Shown: positions 1-13,279, numbered from the stretch's first letter. The stretch: 64,000 nucleotides of DNA from Climacium dendroides (GCA_950106755.1 OX467082.1:23312001-23376000), one strand, 5' to 3'. Translations and numbers: made by a program. The notes: generated by a model not told the origin, from the letters alone.

Positions 1-564
1 CCTTTTTCGTGAGCCTGTTCGGGGATCAACTGCTCGATCATCTCTTTAGTATCAGCATTCGAAGCTAGTTCATCAGACCTTGTGTTGTAGCCCTTACTGT
101 AAAAGGTCAAATGCACTATTAGCTTCGGAAGAAAATGGGGCTACGTCAGTACAATCAAATCACTCCCGCAACTGGACCCCTGCAAAAGAGATGTCCACAT
201 ACGCTATTTGCGGCTTCAAAGTACTCTACATGTTCCTCTGTTGCTCACTACGTTGAATCTAACGTCGATGTAGACACGCCTGCACGTTGTTTTGAACATT
301 ACAAGAACTTTCTCTTCACAGAAACTGGAAAGACGCCATGGTTTAGGGTCTGTCACCCTTACAGGGGGCTAATTCCCGTACGTCCTGATTAATCACTTCT
401 GAATTCTTACAAATTTCTCTCTGACTAAGGAACAAACAATCACTTTTCTTTGTATAGAGTTCAACTCAAAGAACATGTCCTCCGTGACAAAGACATGAAT
501 GTCACACAATTTATGCGGACATCACATTAAACGTCTATGACGTTTAACATGATAGACTCGACGT
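1..564. other. No recognisable gene
   Basis: I see no supported gene here. Near 480-560 there are several ACGTC and GACGT motifs, including the pair ACGTCTATGACGT, which resemble the subterminal motifs of the CACTA-like element that follows. They may be debris of a related element. Confidence 0.4.
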
Positions 565-859
565 CATAAGAAACAGGGTGTGCGTTGCACTTGACGTCCG
601 TACCAACGCGTGCCTCCCCCAAAACCTTGAATACCACTGGTTCTATACTCAAATTATTTCTTCTTCCAAACTTACCTCCAAGATTGCTCTTTGAGTTCCT
701 CCTCTTCTTCTGCGTCGTGCCCTGCCTCCTCCGACAACTCCAACAGCACTTGAGGGGTCCTCTTCCTCTTCGGTGGAAGATTGTTGTCCCGATCTGAAGT
801 ACTTTCCAAGGGTGTTCAGGTAACTCCTCGAGAATGTAATGGAGATTTACCCAAATCTA

Positions 860-1500
860 AAACAAACAAATATCTTGTAAATCCAACAGAATGTTCAAAC
901 CTAGATATCGGCACGACCGGAATAAGGAGGATACTGATTCTCATGTAAGAAATGATCATTTCCAGATTCACAACTTTTGAGTGGATTGTGAAGTAAAACC
1001 TAACCACAAACTCCATAGTCAATGGAAAATGTAAAGGAGATTCATACAGTACTATACAAACGCTCATGAAAATTCTGTGGAAGCAGCTCATTTGAACATC
1101 CAAACTCAATCAGCAGCATTATAAAGACTGCAATTGAACGCGAATCTTGTCTGAAGCAAATCACTTAATTCGGTCATTCATAACAACCAACAGTGAAATA
1201 TTGATCTTATATTCTTAAGCACTTGGTTAGACTGCACATTGTGATTCTCAAACTAGAAATCCAAACCCTAATTTGTCCCTACATTGAAAGTTTCTCTCGA
1301 TATCCGATGAGAACTAAGAACTTGTGAGATAGGGTAAATCCAACGTAATGAACCTCGGAGAATACCAATTCTCAGGTGAGAAAACAAAAATTGAAAGATT
1401 CACATCTGAAAAATCAGATTTTACGAATTAAAACGTAATCACAACTCCATAGTTGATAACAATAATGTAAAGTACATTCAGAGAGTAATATAAGAAAACA
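860..1500. repeat. Degenerate ~470-bp-spaced direct duplication
   Basis: Segments around 860-1,060 and 1,335-1,490 resemble each other. Both have AAATCCAAC, then a stretch with ATTCTCA, then CACAACTCCATAGT-like sequence, ATGTAAAG and a CATTCAnAGAGTA-like end. Similarity is broken by indels. It may be an old tandem duplication inside the element. Confidence 0.3.
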
Positions 1501-1566
1501 AAGAAGAATATGAATAAATTCTCAAAAAGAACCTCAATCACACATTTACACTAAGAAAATAACAAT

Positions 1567-1668
1567 TCAGTGTCGACAAATCTGGCTTGCCTGGAGCAAA
1601 TCGCCGACTGGGGGCGGAGTCCGGGGTTGATCTGGTGCAGGATCCTTGAGGTGAATTGGAACTGCCAT
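1567..1668 (-). CDS. Possible small exon or short ORF (MAVPIHLKDP...)
   Basis: A 33-codon frame starts with ATG at 1668 (MAVPIHLKDPAPDQP...) and stops at 1567. It is more GC-rich than its AT-rich surroundings and proline-rich, so it could be the first exon of a captured or decayed host gene. No downstream exon could be joined. The function is not recognised and it may be chance. Confidence 0.2.
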   Translation of the reverse strand: MAVPIHLKDPAPDQPRTPPPVGDLLQASQICRH

Positions 1669-3170
1669 CTTCTTTTTTTCTTTCTTCCAAGAAATTGAAC
1701 AAGTAGCAAAGCTAAGCTGTAATTTGACAGATTACAATGGCATGAGAACAAGAGAATGCGCGAAATTGAGAGGAGCGACAAATCCGCTGGCTGCAATGCA
1801 ATTAAAACCCTAATTTTATTGAGCTTGTCAAATGGAATAGAGATGGATATCACCCAAGTATCAAATCAATTGAGGACCCTACAAGCACAAATTTGATGTC
1901 GAACAATACTTTGAAGTTATATAAAACCTAACTAAGTTTCTATTTTTAGTATTTTATATTTTTGAATTTTTTTTTGAAGTCTAGTTTTAGCATTAAAAAT
2001 TCAATTTTGAAAATGAGCGATTATGATTTTTCTATTCAAGATTTTGTACAAGGCTGTCCATTGCACAATAGACAAGAGTAGATTTTGAGAAGCCATAAAT
2101 TGGTTAGGATTTTGCATGTTAGGCCCTTATCCTCATATTTTTTTGGTGACCAACTTTTTAGATTTGGCATGTGAAAAGAGGATTGAAAGACTTCAAATTT
2201 CTTTTACAATTTTAGCATCCTTATGATGAAACATTATAATCTTTCAATCCATAAGTAATATTGTTGTGTTTTCTTTTCCTATGTGATCTCTAAATTGTTT
2301 AGTTTGAATTTGTACAATTATAATTTCCAAAAAAATGATACAACTTATCAAAATGATGTCTTTTTGTTCAATTTAGAACAAATTCCTCAAAGCTCAAAAA
2401 AGGCCTTGGGCATTTAGGGGTTAAACAAACATCTATACTATAAGAAGTTTTGTCCTTGTGATAAAGGGACACTGAAAATCACTACTTTTTCTATTGAAAA
2501 TAGTTCCTATTATTCTATTGATAGGTAGGAACGAGTTTAGCTAATTTTTGAATGACTTTTGGGATTATAAAGGAGCTCATGGAGATGAAATTGAAAGTTT
2601 AAAACTACCCTAAACCATAAGTAATTCTTCAAGAATAGAAGCAAGGAAAGAAGTCAAACAAATATTCAAAATTTTGGAGATTTAAGCAGTAGCCATGCTA
2701 CAGTATGTGAATGTAGTGCTTCACTCATCAAAAAATGAACGTAAATATTATTTTTTGTGTCTTTTTTCCTCCGCAAAAGATAATGCCCATCTGACTTCTA
2801 CATTCCAATAGATATTGTAATTATAGTTCTACTATGACCAAGAAGCCCTTGCATAGTATATATATTCTATCTTTGTACAAATTATTGTGTTTTTTTATCA
2901 TTCATTTGGCCTATACAAAGTCATTTGTAATTATTTTGCAAACCTAATACGCTTTTATTGTTGGTAAAGTACTTTGTAGAAGATGGATGAAACACTAAAT
3001 TAGATTAGAATGTGGTAGAATACCTTCTCTATATAAGTACCTACCAATTGGATCAATTGAAAAGTGAAAATAATGTTTATTTCATCTAAAAAAAAGTACG
3101 TTATATAAATACATCTTGAAAAAGTACTTTTCTGACGTACTTTGTAGGGGGGCGTAATGTGCTTTCACCC

Positions 3171-3630
3171 TATGGAGACTGCAAGTCACTCCCAAATTGT
3201 TTGGGCCATCCCTAAACCCAGGTGGGAAAGCACTTCTTGGCACTCCCTACACGACCACTCACCCCAATTTTTTGGAGGGAACCCCCGAGCCCCAACCCAA
3301 TGGAATGAACTTGGCCATAACCCCTCCATGTTCTCCCCATTTAAATTTTTTCCCAACTCTCTAAATCCAAAAAGCACTAGGAAGAATTCACTGTGGGGAC
3401 TTCAAATAACTCCCAAATTGTTTGGGCCATCCACGAACCCCCAATGGAAAGCACTTCTTCGCACTTCCCGTACTACCATTCACCCCCAAGCCCCATCCCA
3501 ATGGAATGAATTTGAACTGGACACCCCTATATTCTCTCCATTTAATTTTATCCCAACTCTATAAATCCAAAAAATATTGGAAGGAATTCACTATGGGGAC
3601 TGCAAGTCACTCTCCATTTTATGGGGCCTA
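3171..3630. repeat. Tandem repeat, ~200-220-bp unit, two copies plus a partial third
   Basis: Units begin with TGGGGACTGCAAGTCACTCC-like sequence near 3,171, 3,393 and 3,594. Each full unit continues through CCCAAATTGTTTGGGCCATC, a GAAAGCACTTCTT segment, CCAATGGAATGAA, TCTCCATTTAA and AAATCCAAAAA. The third copy stops soon after its start. Short open frames here are by-products of the repeat. Confidence 0.75.
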
Positions 3631-4304
3631 ATTTGCAATTTCAAATCCAATGGAATAATGTCACATTGATCCCAACACTCCCAAGTAATCCCCATTTTCT
3701 GTTCTCAAAACCCATCTCCAAATAATATTGCGTAACTTCACCTCTATGATAAGGTTATCCCAATGAGTCTCCATTTTTATTTCCCATCTTTCATGTTTTA
3801 GGACCTAAAATATTTAATTTTGTACATCCTTTTTATTTTGGCATACCCTAGCCTTGTAACACCAAAACACAGTCATTACATGTGTCTATGTCACTTTCAT
3901 CCTACCTTGTACCCATGACTTCACATCCTCCCAGAAAGCCTGAAATTTACACCCTCAAGCTCTTTCCTGTACTGATCAGGTGTTTTCCCTGTAGGGCAGC
4001 ACCCCCCCTGCCCTCTCAGTGACAGCAGTGCACCTGCCCGCAGTGAAAGACGCACTAGTGGCTGACGTGGCCGATTCGTGTTTTATTGGACGTCATCTAA
4101 AACGTCCTTTATTTTTTTTGACATAGTGGAAAACACGTCCGTTCAAAGTGACATCCCTATATTTCCTAACATCTATTATGACGTTTCAGATGACATCACA
4201 AACAATTGTCCCTGAACTGCGCGTTCGTCCAAAAACGTAGTGACTTCAAAAATAACGGTGATGTCACAGCGTAACGCAGAAAAAAACATGGGTTTCTTAT
4301 AGTG

Positions 4305-5761
4305 AGTATGATATCGATTGAGTTAGAAGCATCCAGATTGTGACTACTTACTTAATCCCCTTTCTTTCACTTTTCCTTCCTCACTCCGGAAACTTAGTAC
4401 ATTCCGGATTCTGTTCCGGATTTCGTTCCGAATTCGGATACCTTCGGAACTTAGTTCCGTCTCTCTTCCGTCACTGGTTTTTGTTACCTCTATTTTACCC
4501 TCAGAGGGTCCGCCCTTGATCTAGAAAGGGGTGGGGACTCACCACTTGTATAATTTAACCTCTCTATACTCTAAATCTACTAAACATCACACCCAAGACA
4601 ACACAACTGTAGAAGGAGGGAGGAGTATTCTCTCACAGTTTCCGGATTGGCCAATCTGGAATCAAGTCACTCAGAGCTATTCTCACACCTCTCTTACTAC
4701 AACGACGGATCCAAACTCACAAATCCAAGGGAGTAAAGTTTCAAGGAGAAGACAATGTCCCAAGGGGGATCTGAACTCATAGACCCAAAGGAATAGAATC
4801 TCATTCAAGGAGAAGACAATGTATTTCAAGGGAGAGGCGGGTAGACCTTCCGGAATAGCGGGAGCTCCTTTCCTTTGGCGGTTGCTTATCTCCGCACAGA
4901 ACCCTTCTAGTTCTGGACTCGCAAGGACCTCTACCTTCTTATCAGGATTGCCGTTCCGGCAATTTAAAGGCATGTAACTCTCACATTCCCTTACTCTGTT
5001 TGCATTCCTTCTCACTAGCTCCACCCCCAAAAGATCCGTAGCTCAAGATCCAGATTCCTCCTCTCCCTCCCTTCTCTTTCTCTAGTACAAGGATACAAAC
5101 ATACATGCATACACTGAGCCAAAGATTCCATCTAAGCAAAGTGCAGTTAGAAGCACCCTAACTGACTTAGATTAAGAAAAGGAAATCGTAATACATACAT
5201 GAAAGCACTAAGATCGAATGGAGTAGAATGGAATGGCAGACAACTAACTTGCCTGCCTTTAAAATACTAACACAAAAATCCAAAGTCAATTCCTAAAAGC
5301 TTGAAAAGGAAAACCCGGAAATCCAAGCAACCAATCACTGAAAACCCCGGGATATCCGGAAAGATTACTAACTACCGTCCGAGATTGCCGGATTTCTGGG
5401 CTATCCGCCTAAGATTCCGGAAACCGGGTCCATGCTCGGAAACCCATTTCGGATTCTATACTTCTTCTCCTACGAATTCTAATGTTATGGCTTCCATCCT
5501 TTCCTTGAGCGGCTCCCCGCTTGGCTGGTAGGCATCCCCTTCGTATTCTTTGCTGGCGTGGTTTTCGATGTGGCCCGTCTAGATATGGCGCGTTGCGGGA
5601 GACGGATCGCTGTTGTCTCCGGTTCCGGAAGTGGAGTGGGTACTCTCCTCCTCAGAATCTTCGATGACTTGAACTTCCTTTTCCTTCTCTAGCGTTGTAT
5701 CCTCCAATGTTGCGGGTTCGCTTCTTTTCTCCGGCATGGTCTCTTACATGTGCACAAATCC
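4305..5761. other. Gene-poor region rich in TTCCGG/CCGGAA
   Basis: I see no coding exon with confidence. CCGGAA/TTCCGG/TCCGGA words are very frequent at 4,380-4,460 and 5,300-5,460. The same bias occurs around the related coiled-coil ORF at 47.4-50 kb, so this is probably the downstream part of the same minus-strand element. Confidence 0.4.
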
Positions 5762-7190
5762 TTACAGATTAGTTCGAGCCGGATTGATCATTCCACCGAT
5801 CCGGTTGATGAGGTCTCCCCTGACTTGCTGTCCCGTGACCTTGAATGATCCGGTCATCAAGTTCGGCATTGTTTGTGACTTGGGGACTTCCGGGGTTGAA
5901 AATTTGGGTGGTACCGGAACCGATTTCACGTTGGATTCAAGTTCCGGTTCCGAAGCTGGCCTCAAATTCAACTCCGTCATCCGCATCTTACTGGCGGAAG
6001 GCTCGGTTAGTGTGAGTATCCCCCTCAATCCCTCCATCCGGGTTGCACGATCCGCCACTAGTTTCCCTAGGGTACTTGAGACAAAAGGAAGTTCTGGAAA
6101 GGTGGAGAAATCCATCGCATGGTTTGGGTCGATAGCCGCCAATAATTGCTGGATCTCCTTCAAAACTCGCTCTATCCTTGCAGTGAAGTCTACAAGGATG
6201 GTTACTACCTTGGTTCCAGTAATGTGGCCTTCCGATATCATCTTCGAGTCGAATAAGGCAGCTTTTGTGATGATGTCGGCTTTGATGTTGACTGCTCCGG
6301 ATAGATTCTTGACCAGAGCAAAAGCCTCTTTCTCTTTCTCTTTTGCAGCTGCCATTTCCTCTTCCGTCCAATTCACTCGGGCCTGGAGTTGGTTCCGTTC
6401 CGCTTCCAACTTCTGGATCCGCTCCTCCCTCTTCGTTAGATCTTCCGGCTTGGGCAATCGTTTGACAACTTCCACGATCTGATCTGGTTCCACCTTCAAA
6501 ACTTCCGCGATATCTATCACCAAATCCGCCAGATTGTCGTGGAGTACCTTGGCTTCACGTATCCACTCGAGCCCCGCATTGAAAAATGCGGATTCCGTTT
6601 CCACATCAAGTCCCTTGCTCGACTCCCCCCTCTCCATTGTTTGTGGCTTGGATCGCGACCTCGGATCGGTTGACTTCCTCTTCTTGGTCCTCGGATCAGT
6701 CAAACATTTCTCAGGAAGTTTCTCCAGATCAGACTCGTCCGGATCTTCCGCCTCCTCCCCGGAAAGTCCGTATGACAGGATCACCTTTCCGGTGTCATAC
6801 TGGATTACTTCCGCTACACTCAAAAGTTCCTGTTGATGGTACAGATGGAACAAGTAGGTGCTAACTGGACTCGCCTTTGCTTGGGTCACGTGATCTACTA
6901 ACTTAGCCACGATTCTGGCTATGACTCTACCCTAGTGCCCCATCCGGTTCTCCATAGCCCCCAAAATAGTATTGGCCACTGTAGTGGTAACCCGTGTTGG
7001 CTTTCCCGGATACAAGATCGGAATCAGAAACTCTAGTATCCGCCTATGTCTCTCGTCCTTGCATTCGCTGATAGCGAATCCGTCCTCGGGGTTGCTATTA
7101 TGCGAGCTTGGAGTAGGAGCCTGTGAGCCTGTGAGCGGGAAGTTTTTTTGATGAGAAAACTTGTAGAAAAATTTGTATATGATAGGGGGA
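5762..7190 (-). pseudogene. Coiled-coil protein of a mobile-element-like family (copy A)
   Basis: One minus-strand frame runs from about 7,190 to a stop at 5,762. It is broken only by a TAG near 6,930 (RMGH*GRVIA), so the longest uninterrupted part is 382 residues. The N-terminal part has LEFLIPILYPGKPTRV and a TPxxxxLFHLY-like block (ASPVSTYLFHLYHQQ). A charged coiled coil lies around residues 160-205 of the 382-residue part (KREERIQKLEAERNQLQARV), then a conserved TKAALFD/ILVDF segment. The plus-strand ORF at 47.9-49.8 kb shares LEF..PILY..P.RVT.T.ANTI.GA, FLFHLY and the later segment, so these are two members of one family. The role is not known; gag-like structural protein is one possibility. 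There is no reverse transcriptase or protease next to it. Confidence 0.55.
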
Positions 7191-7601
7191 AGTTGTGATT
7201 AACACATGACCGTGGACTTGGAGTCAACCGAGGTTCTATGACCGTGGATGTCATTCATAATTATATGTATGTAAGTTAAGGGTCATTTGTGGACGCTTAG
7301 AGGCACTACCACTATTGTGGAGAACATTTTTCACATAAATAAGAATTAATTTGTTGTCACACATGAAGTGGTCTAAGAATGGGAAGGAAAATGAATGAGT
7401 CCAAGATCTAGCATCTTTTTTTATCAACTATTGATTGTTTACCATTGAAGATCATTTTTCTTCACTTCATTTCTCATGTACATTGAATATCAAACGAGAA
7501 GCATAATGCCTGCAGCTTGTAGCCATAAAACACACAAAATCAAATCAACATAGAAATCAATACACATAATTCAACTCATAAGATACATCAATCTTATGAA
7601 T
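7191..7601. other. No gene seen
   Basis: AT-rich spacer between the 5' side of the coiled-coil ORF and the 3' end of the ParB-methyltransferase gene. I recognise nothing in it. Confidence 0.4.
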
Positions 7602-10600
7602 CTAAGTGGCGGTGGAGTTGGCCATAGAAACCTCACTCGAGGATGACTCTGGAGTCTCCTCACCTTCAGAAGCTGAAACGTCTAGAAAATGAACTACGTT
7701 TGCAACATACTTGGATTTGGAAGGCTTAGGCTCTCTACAACCATGTCGTTCATACTGTGATGCCATCTTCTCGACATACACTGGAAGATCGTAAGACTTC
7801 TCGGGACTCAAAATAAGTCTTCTGATCTTCTTCACACAATGTTCATCCATCACTCCTTTGTTCCTTCAAAAACAAACAATGCAACGTTAGTCATATTGAT
7901 TTATAAAATGCAATACTTGTTGAATACAAAAATCTACATGTCTTCCAAAAGTGAAACTTACTTACTAGGTCTAATGTTGCGTGTAAATACCATTGGTTCC
8001 ACGTGCACGGCATCCAGATCAAGAGTGGCAAAAACTTCTGCTGAAGCTTGTGTCATTTCTTGCACTGGAGCGGCTTTTTTCATTGGCAAGAGAACCCCCT
8101 TGAAGATATTCTCATCCTCCTCCAAAGCCACAATATGCCGTCCAGTGCCACAACATGCAAGAATCGATGCACCTATAGTACAACCATGCGAGCATTAGAA
8201 GTTCACAGATTTTACATACACACAAACATTTTAATTTAGGACTCTCATTTCAAAGTATTAAATCACCTGTAGCAGTGGTGCAGTCCAAAACTACATCTTC
8301 TTCATCCGAGCAACCTTCGATGAAAAATTGTAGGAACCTTGCATCTTTCTCTCGCGGCCTGCGCCAAGGCTTGTTTGATTCCTTGTCGACTAACATTGTC
8401 TCCTTGGTGATATAATTGATGACCATGTCCTTCCTCTGAAGATTCCACTTTGCTTTCGTCATGGCCTTAGTTTGCTTGAATGTGAAGGCTGATTTTTTTT
8501 TCTCACCCAAACCCTTCACAAAAAGGGTGACTCCGAACTTCACAGTCTGCAAAAAGGCAAAAAAAGGTTTAGTGCAAGGGAGAATGCCGCTAAACCAATG
8601 ACATGTGCGCTATACATTTAGAAAAACTTACCATCTAACCAGGTGTAATACCCAACGCTAGGTCCAATTGGTTGAATGCCAACCACTCTTTCTTCATCAC
8701 CAACTTCTTGAAGACGTTCTTCAGTCCCACAAACATACGCCGCGATTGAAGGCTGTATGAGTGAAATACAAGAACGCAGCCGTTGTCTTGTAAGCTCTCC
8801 TCGGTGAAGTGAAATGCATTTTGCATTCCCGCACACGTTGGATCCGAGTTCCATGCCGGAACATGCTTTTCAGAGATGAGTGGTACGGGCAGGTTCTCTT
8901 GACAATCAAAAATAATAAGATTCACCAAAGGCTCTTGGCTCACCCTGCCGTTCAATGAACGAAGTTTTCCTACATTTGCCTATAGTCCAGTGATTGTACA
9001 TGTTATTAGAAGATAAAAAATGAAACTATTTGTTCATCAAGAAATCCTATGAAGTTACAAACTGAACTTCATGTTGCCACACACCTTTCGAATGAAGTCC
9101 ATGACCTCAATATAAGAATTAGGTGGTGAACTCTCCAAATTGTCCATGATGTCAACAATGGATACATTCAAGATTAGTTCCTCCAACTTGACGTCGTCAT
9201 CATCTAATATAACCACCTGCATGCCTTGTGTCACCATATCCTCCGTCCACTCGGCAAGCACAGCCTTCCTCTTCATCCCACTCTGACTTCCCTGCACCAA
9301 CTGCGAGCTCTGATCGACCGCTGATGATGTAGGAACGACGATATCACCATCATCTTTTTTCTTCCCCTTTGCCTTTGCTTTCTCCTCCTTCTCCTTCTAC
9401 TTTTCCTTCTCCTTCTCTTCTATCTTTGCCAAACGCTCTGCCTCCTTTTTCTGCTTGTTATCCAAAGCAATTTGTAGACGATCCGCTTTCTTCTTGTCAG
9501 CGTTGTTCCTCCTTTCAATTGCCTTGCTCTTTTGATCTTCGGTGAGGCCCGCAAACTCATCGACATCCATGTCCACCGCTCCAATGTCCTTCAAGGAATC
9601 GCGGAGTTGTACTTCTGATGGATGCGTGTACGATATAGGGCAATCAATGTACCATCCACCGCCATTTAGATGAGCCGTAGTAAATGTTTTGAGCTGATTT
9701 GCCGTGTACATGCAACTTGCGAAATTGCGATCTAGGAAGACCGAAAGGAATGGAGGAAGGTCTGCCCTCTAGATGGCTCCTTTTCCTTCCAGTTCAAACT
9801 TGAAGTAGCTGCATCATGATAAACAAAGAATGGTAAGCACGAATTGTAAAAATCAAATTAGACAGAAGAAGAATTTCAATCTCGTGTACATGTGCTTCAA
9901 AGCAACATTTCTTATGTCTCAAGAAATAGAAGATCAAAAAATTAAATTGTAAACCTTTCAAAGGACAGAAATGGGGGTCCCCCAACTATTTCTAGAGCAT
10001 GCCTCGGATCTAAGGCATGTTCTACAGGTAGCCTAAGGACCCCCTATTTTTTTCCCTTCGTTCATCTCTAATAGGTTTCCTACTTCAACAATGTATTTTT
10101 AGCCAAATGACAAGAGATTTTTAATTCAAATAGTCACTTCTAAATGAATATTTTTTTATCCAGTTAAAGACATACTAATAAAGGACCCTCTTCACTGCCT
10201 GTTGGGACCCCTCATAAGTGTTGAAGTTGTCGCTTTTCTTGAAGTACTTAGCTCCTCTAAGATGAGCCAAGAACCCATGATCCCAAATTTTCCTCCTCCA
10301 CCCTTCCAAGTATTCCGATAAGGTTTCTGGTTGAAGCGAAACGTTCATATTGATGATGATGTTGTCTTGCTTGACAACTTCCTCAAAGTATTGTATAACT
10401 ACATCTTCAATCTGTAGAAAGAGATGCCAAAACCAAAATCATATGATATGCACTGCCTTCCAAGAATTCTAATTTCTCAATATCCTAGTAAATATGAACT
10501 ATGATGGCTTTCAAGTTGAATTACATGAATAGGTAATCACTTACCCCTGCGTATCAAACACAACGGTTCAAGAAAGGACCAAGTAGTGTCTCTGACACTG

Positions 10601-13279
10601 GCCTAGGCAGAAAACGTCTAGCATCACGTGATGGTGTAGAGGAGTTCCACCACTTCAGGAATTTGATCTTGTGATCTGCCGTGGTATTGCAAGTGGCCAC
10701 CATTTGGAGCTTCTCTAGAGTCATCTCCGGAACCTCATTGGAACTCCAATGTTTCTCAATCTGGTCAACAAAAGGAAAACAGAGGATGTTAGATTCTGAG
10801 GTTTGCATGATATCAATAGATTCAGTTTATGATGTAGGTCATGAAATCACCTCATCTAGAAAACCTTGCTTGTTAGCTGGATTCGCCACCGCAACCAACT
10901 TAGACATTTTGACGTTGAGTTTACTGGTCTTCTCATGAGCTCCGGATCTCATGGCATGCACCAGTTCCTCAGGAGTTTTGTCGTCCTCCGGTGTCATCTC
11001 ATTGTACCTCCGCCCTGCAGCATCTGCTGACTGGGCAATTTCTTGCTACAAAGGTGTGACAGAAAAGAATTACACATATATGATTGTATAATAAAATGGT
11101 ACAGACAAATACAATAGAAACGAAGGGAGAAGCATTCACAAAGATTCTTACCCTGAAAACAAACAACGTGAAGACTTGTAGTGGCATAGAATACCAAGTC
11201 TTTTTAGCTTTGTGTGCCCCACACAATCGGAGCTCCGATGGCCTGAGCATCTCTTTGACCCGCTCAATAGTAAAGAGACCATATTTTTGAATCCTGTATA
11301 ACGTGTGCACCAAATTGGTCTTCACGTGCGAGTCTTCCGTGGACCTGATATGCACAGAAGCGATTTCAGTTATTGTTGTACCCACAAACTGCAACATATC
11401 ACAAACTATAAGAACAACCTAACTTGGGGGCTGAAGTGAGCGGCAACAGTCAAATACTACATGCAATCAACTGATAGGGTGCCTAAAAAACATTTGAGAT
11501 AAGCAGTATAATTTGTCCTTTAATGCTCTAGGGTCCTAAAATACCATTCTATGTCTTCTAACAACTATAGGGTATGTAATAATAGCGTTGTATTAAGTGT
11601 GTCTATTTTTAAAAAGAAAATGTAGACCTTTGAGAAGGTAAATCCATAAAACATAAACAATTTGAATATGAAGAAATGCATGTTATAGAGTTGACAAAGA
11701 AAATGTTCACTTAGTGTTACGCAACATACAAATAAATTTTCCAAGAAAGGATGTGAAGAAAATAAATGATATGTTGAGTTAACAACAATGGATAACATAT
11801 GGAATTTGAACATAAATAAATGGATGTCACAAAGTGCCCCCCCCTGAGAAATCAACTAAGGCATTAGAATTCCAAAGAGGGAGATTACACACTTACTTGT
11901 TAATGTCATGCATGACATGCATGACTAGCTCGGTCTTGCCCTTGGTATCTAGTACAATGGAATCCACTGCGTAATGCCACTCCTCGTCTTTCGAGTGTTT
12001 TTTGGTAGTGTAACTCATCCACGAGATGAGTCTGTGATTACCATCACAAACATAGAATTTAATGTTCTTCAAAAACCTCAACTCGGGTTTGGATTCGACA
12101 CTAGCATTGAAGGCGTCATTTTTTAACTTCCACAATGGATCCCACTTTGCTATCTCCTCTTCTGTGAACTCTGAGCTCTCTCCAGCCTCATCTGTAGTAG
12201 TGACGTAGAAAACTGCCGCTCCTTCTCTGTAACCCTTGCTGAACTCATGCTCCAGGAAATCAAGATCACACGAGAGGGTAGGTCTCACCATGGGCATAGG
12301 AACCATTCGGCAAAGCGGGATTTGGAGTCGAAAGAGGTAAGGTGGCTTCATCCTCAATGAAGCAATGGTATTCACGGAGTCCACCTTGTGATATTGTCAG
12401 AGATCGTCTTCCAACAAGTCCTTATCATCAGCCACCAACAAGTCATCCAGAACGTCTTCCTCCATTGCGTCTCCCTCTTCTTCACCATCACCTTCATCTG
12501 CAATGGGCGGTTGCGTTGAATCATCAGTGTTTGGCGTTTCCAGAATAGTCTCCTCGTGCCACATGTTTGTAGGAGTCGCATCCATCTGCAAGACTCAAAC
12601 ATAAAACTAAATAGCATGCTTGGACTTTTATCAACGGATCCAAATTCCCCTACAAATAGAAACATACTGGGATTCTAAAAACAAATGATTGCAAGAGAAA
12701 TGACGCAGCTCAGGCAAAAGATTTAGGAACAAAGAATATGCATTGTATAAGACACGCTCACAAGTGATGTGTCTTTGAAGGAAATCCAATACAATGGGAT
12801 CACTCTATCTCTACATCATCCTCTGAGTCAGAGCTAAGATGGATGATGACGACTTCTTCTAAACCTTGGAGCGAACTACGTGCACAGCCGCGGGTCTCCT
12901 CCATCGATGACCCATCAATGGTGATGGACCCCTGCGTCTTTGAGGAATACTCAGTGTCCGAACTCTCGGGAGACATACACTTTAATGGGTGGTTTCTAGC
13001 CATCTCAAGTATAACTTGAAGACGTCTACGATTCTGTGCGGGCGTAAAGTGGTGTGCATGTCTCGGTGCTCGGGTGTCACTCACCCGACTGAGTTTAGAA
13101 CTCTCAAAGGCATCGACAGCGTGATCAGCTGCGTCCATAACATCATCAAAACTTACCAACTGCTTTTCATCAACTTGATCTTCCTCAGTGTCTTTGTCTT
13201 CATCAGAATCGTGAAGAACCTCTAGAGTCTCCTTCACTGGTGTGAGAGCTTGAGATGGTCCTGCCTCATGGGTGCCCAT
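7602..13279 (-). pseudogene. ParB-like domain / DNA amino-methyltransferase fusion gene, fuller (left) copy
   Basis: A multi-exon gene reads leftward from ATG 13279. Exon 1 encodes an acidic N-terminus (MGTHEAGPSQA...); a donor at GAT|GTAGAG joins in phase to the exon starting at 12,585. That exon (to 11,897) carries KFYVCDGNHRLISW, the DGNHR signature of ParB/sulfiredoxin-fold domains. Further exons lie near 11,388-11,152, 11,045-10,860, 10,780-10,555, 10,410-10,190, 9,810-9,060, 8,960-8,640, 8,550-8,270 and 8,170-7,970, and the last ends at 7,602. The late exons resemble a beta-class N6/N4 amino-methyltransferase: LIIFDCQEN sits where DPPY is expected, NGCVLVFHSY follows, and VVLDCTTATG then GRHIVALEEDENIF match the C-terminal SAM-binding region. 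The catalytic motif looks lost. In-frame stops include TGA at 12,397-12,399 (CGA in the other copy) and shared ones near 10,555, 9,770 and 9,395. In bacteria and phages ParB and methylase domains can be fused; I know of no named plant counterpart. Confidence 0.6.

Larger units (their letters stand above)
565..4304. mobile_element. Non-autonomous CACTA-like element, degenerate left end
   Basis: The right end reads GGGTTTCTTATAGTG, ending at 4304; read inward on the minus strand it is CACTATAAGAAACCC, matching the CACTAnAAGAAA pattern of the two other CACTA ends in this window. At 565 a degraded copy, CATAAGAAACAGGG, is followed by TGCGTTGCACTTGACGTCC. The right end has the equivalent TGCGTTACGCTGTGACATC at the same relative place. 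GACGT/ATGACGTTT motifs recur at 4,040-4,280 as expected for subterminal transposase-binding repeats. No transposase is encoded, so movement would need one supplied in trans. The right end is well supported; the left end is less certain because it lacks the CACTA bases. Confidence 0.5.

Noticed and set aside
5736..6482. 248-codon frame opposite the coiled-coil ORF
   Set aside because: Ser-rich complement of a codon-biased gene; the minus-strand frame has a homologue at 48-49.8 kb and this one does not.
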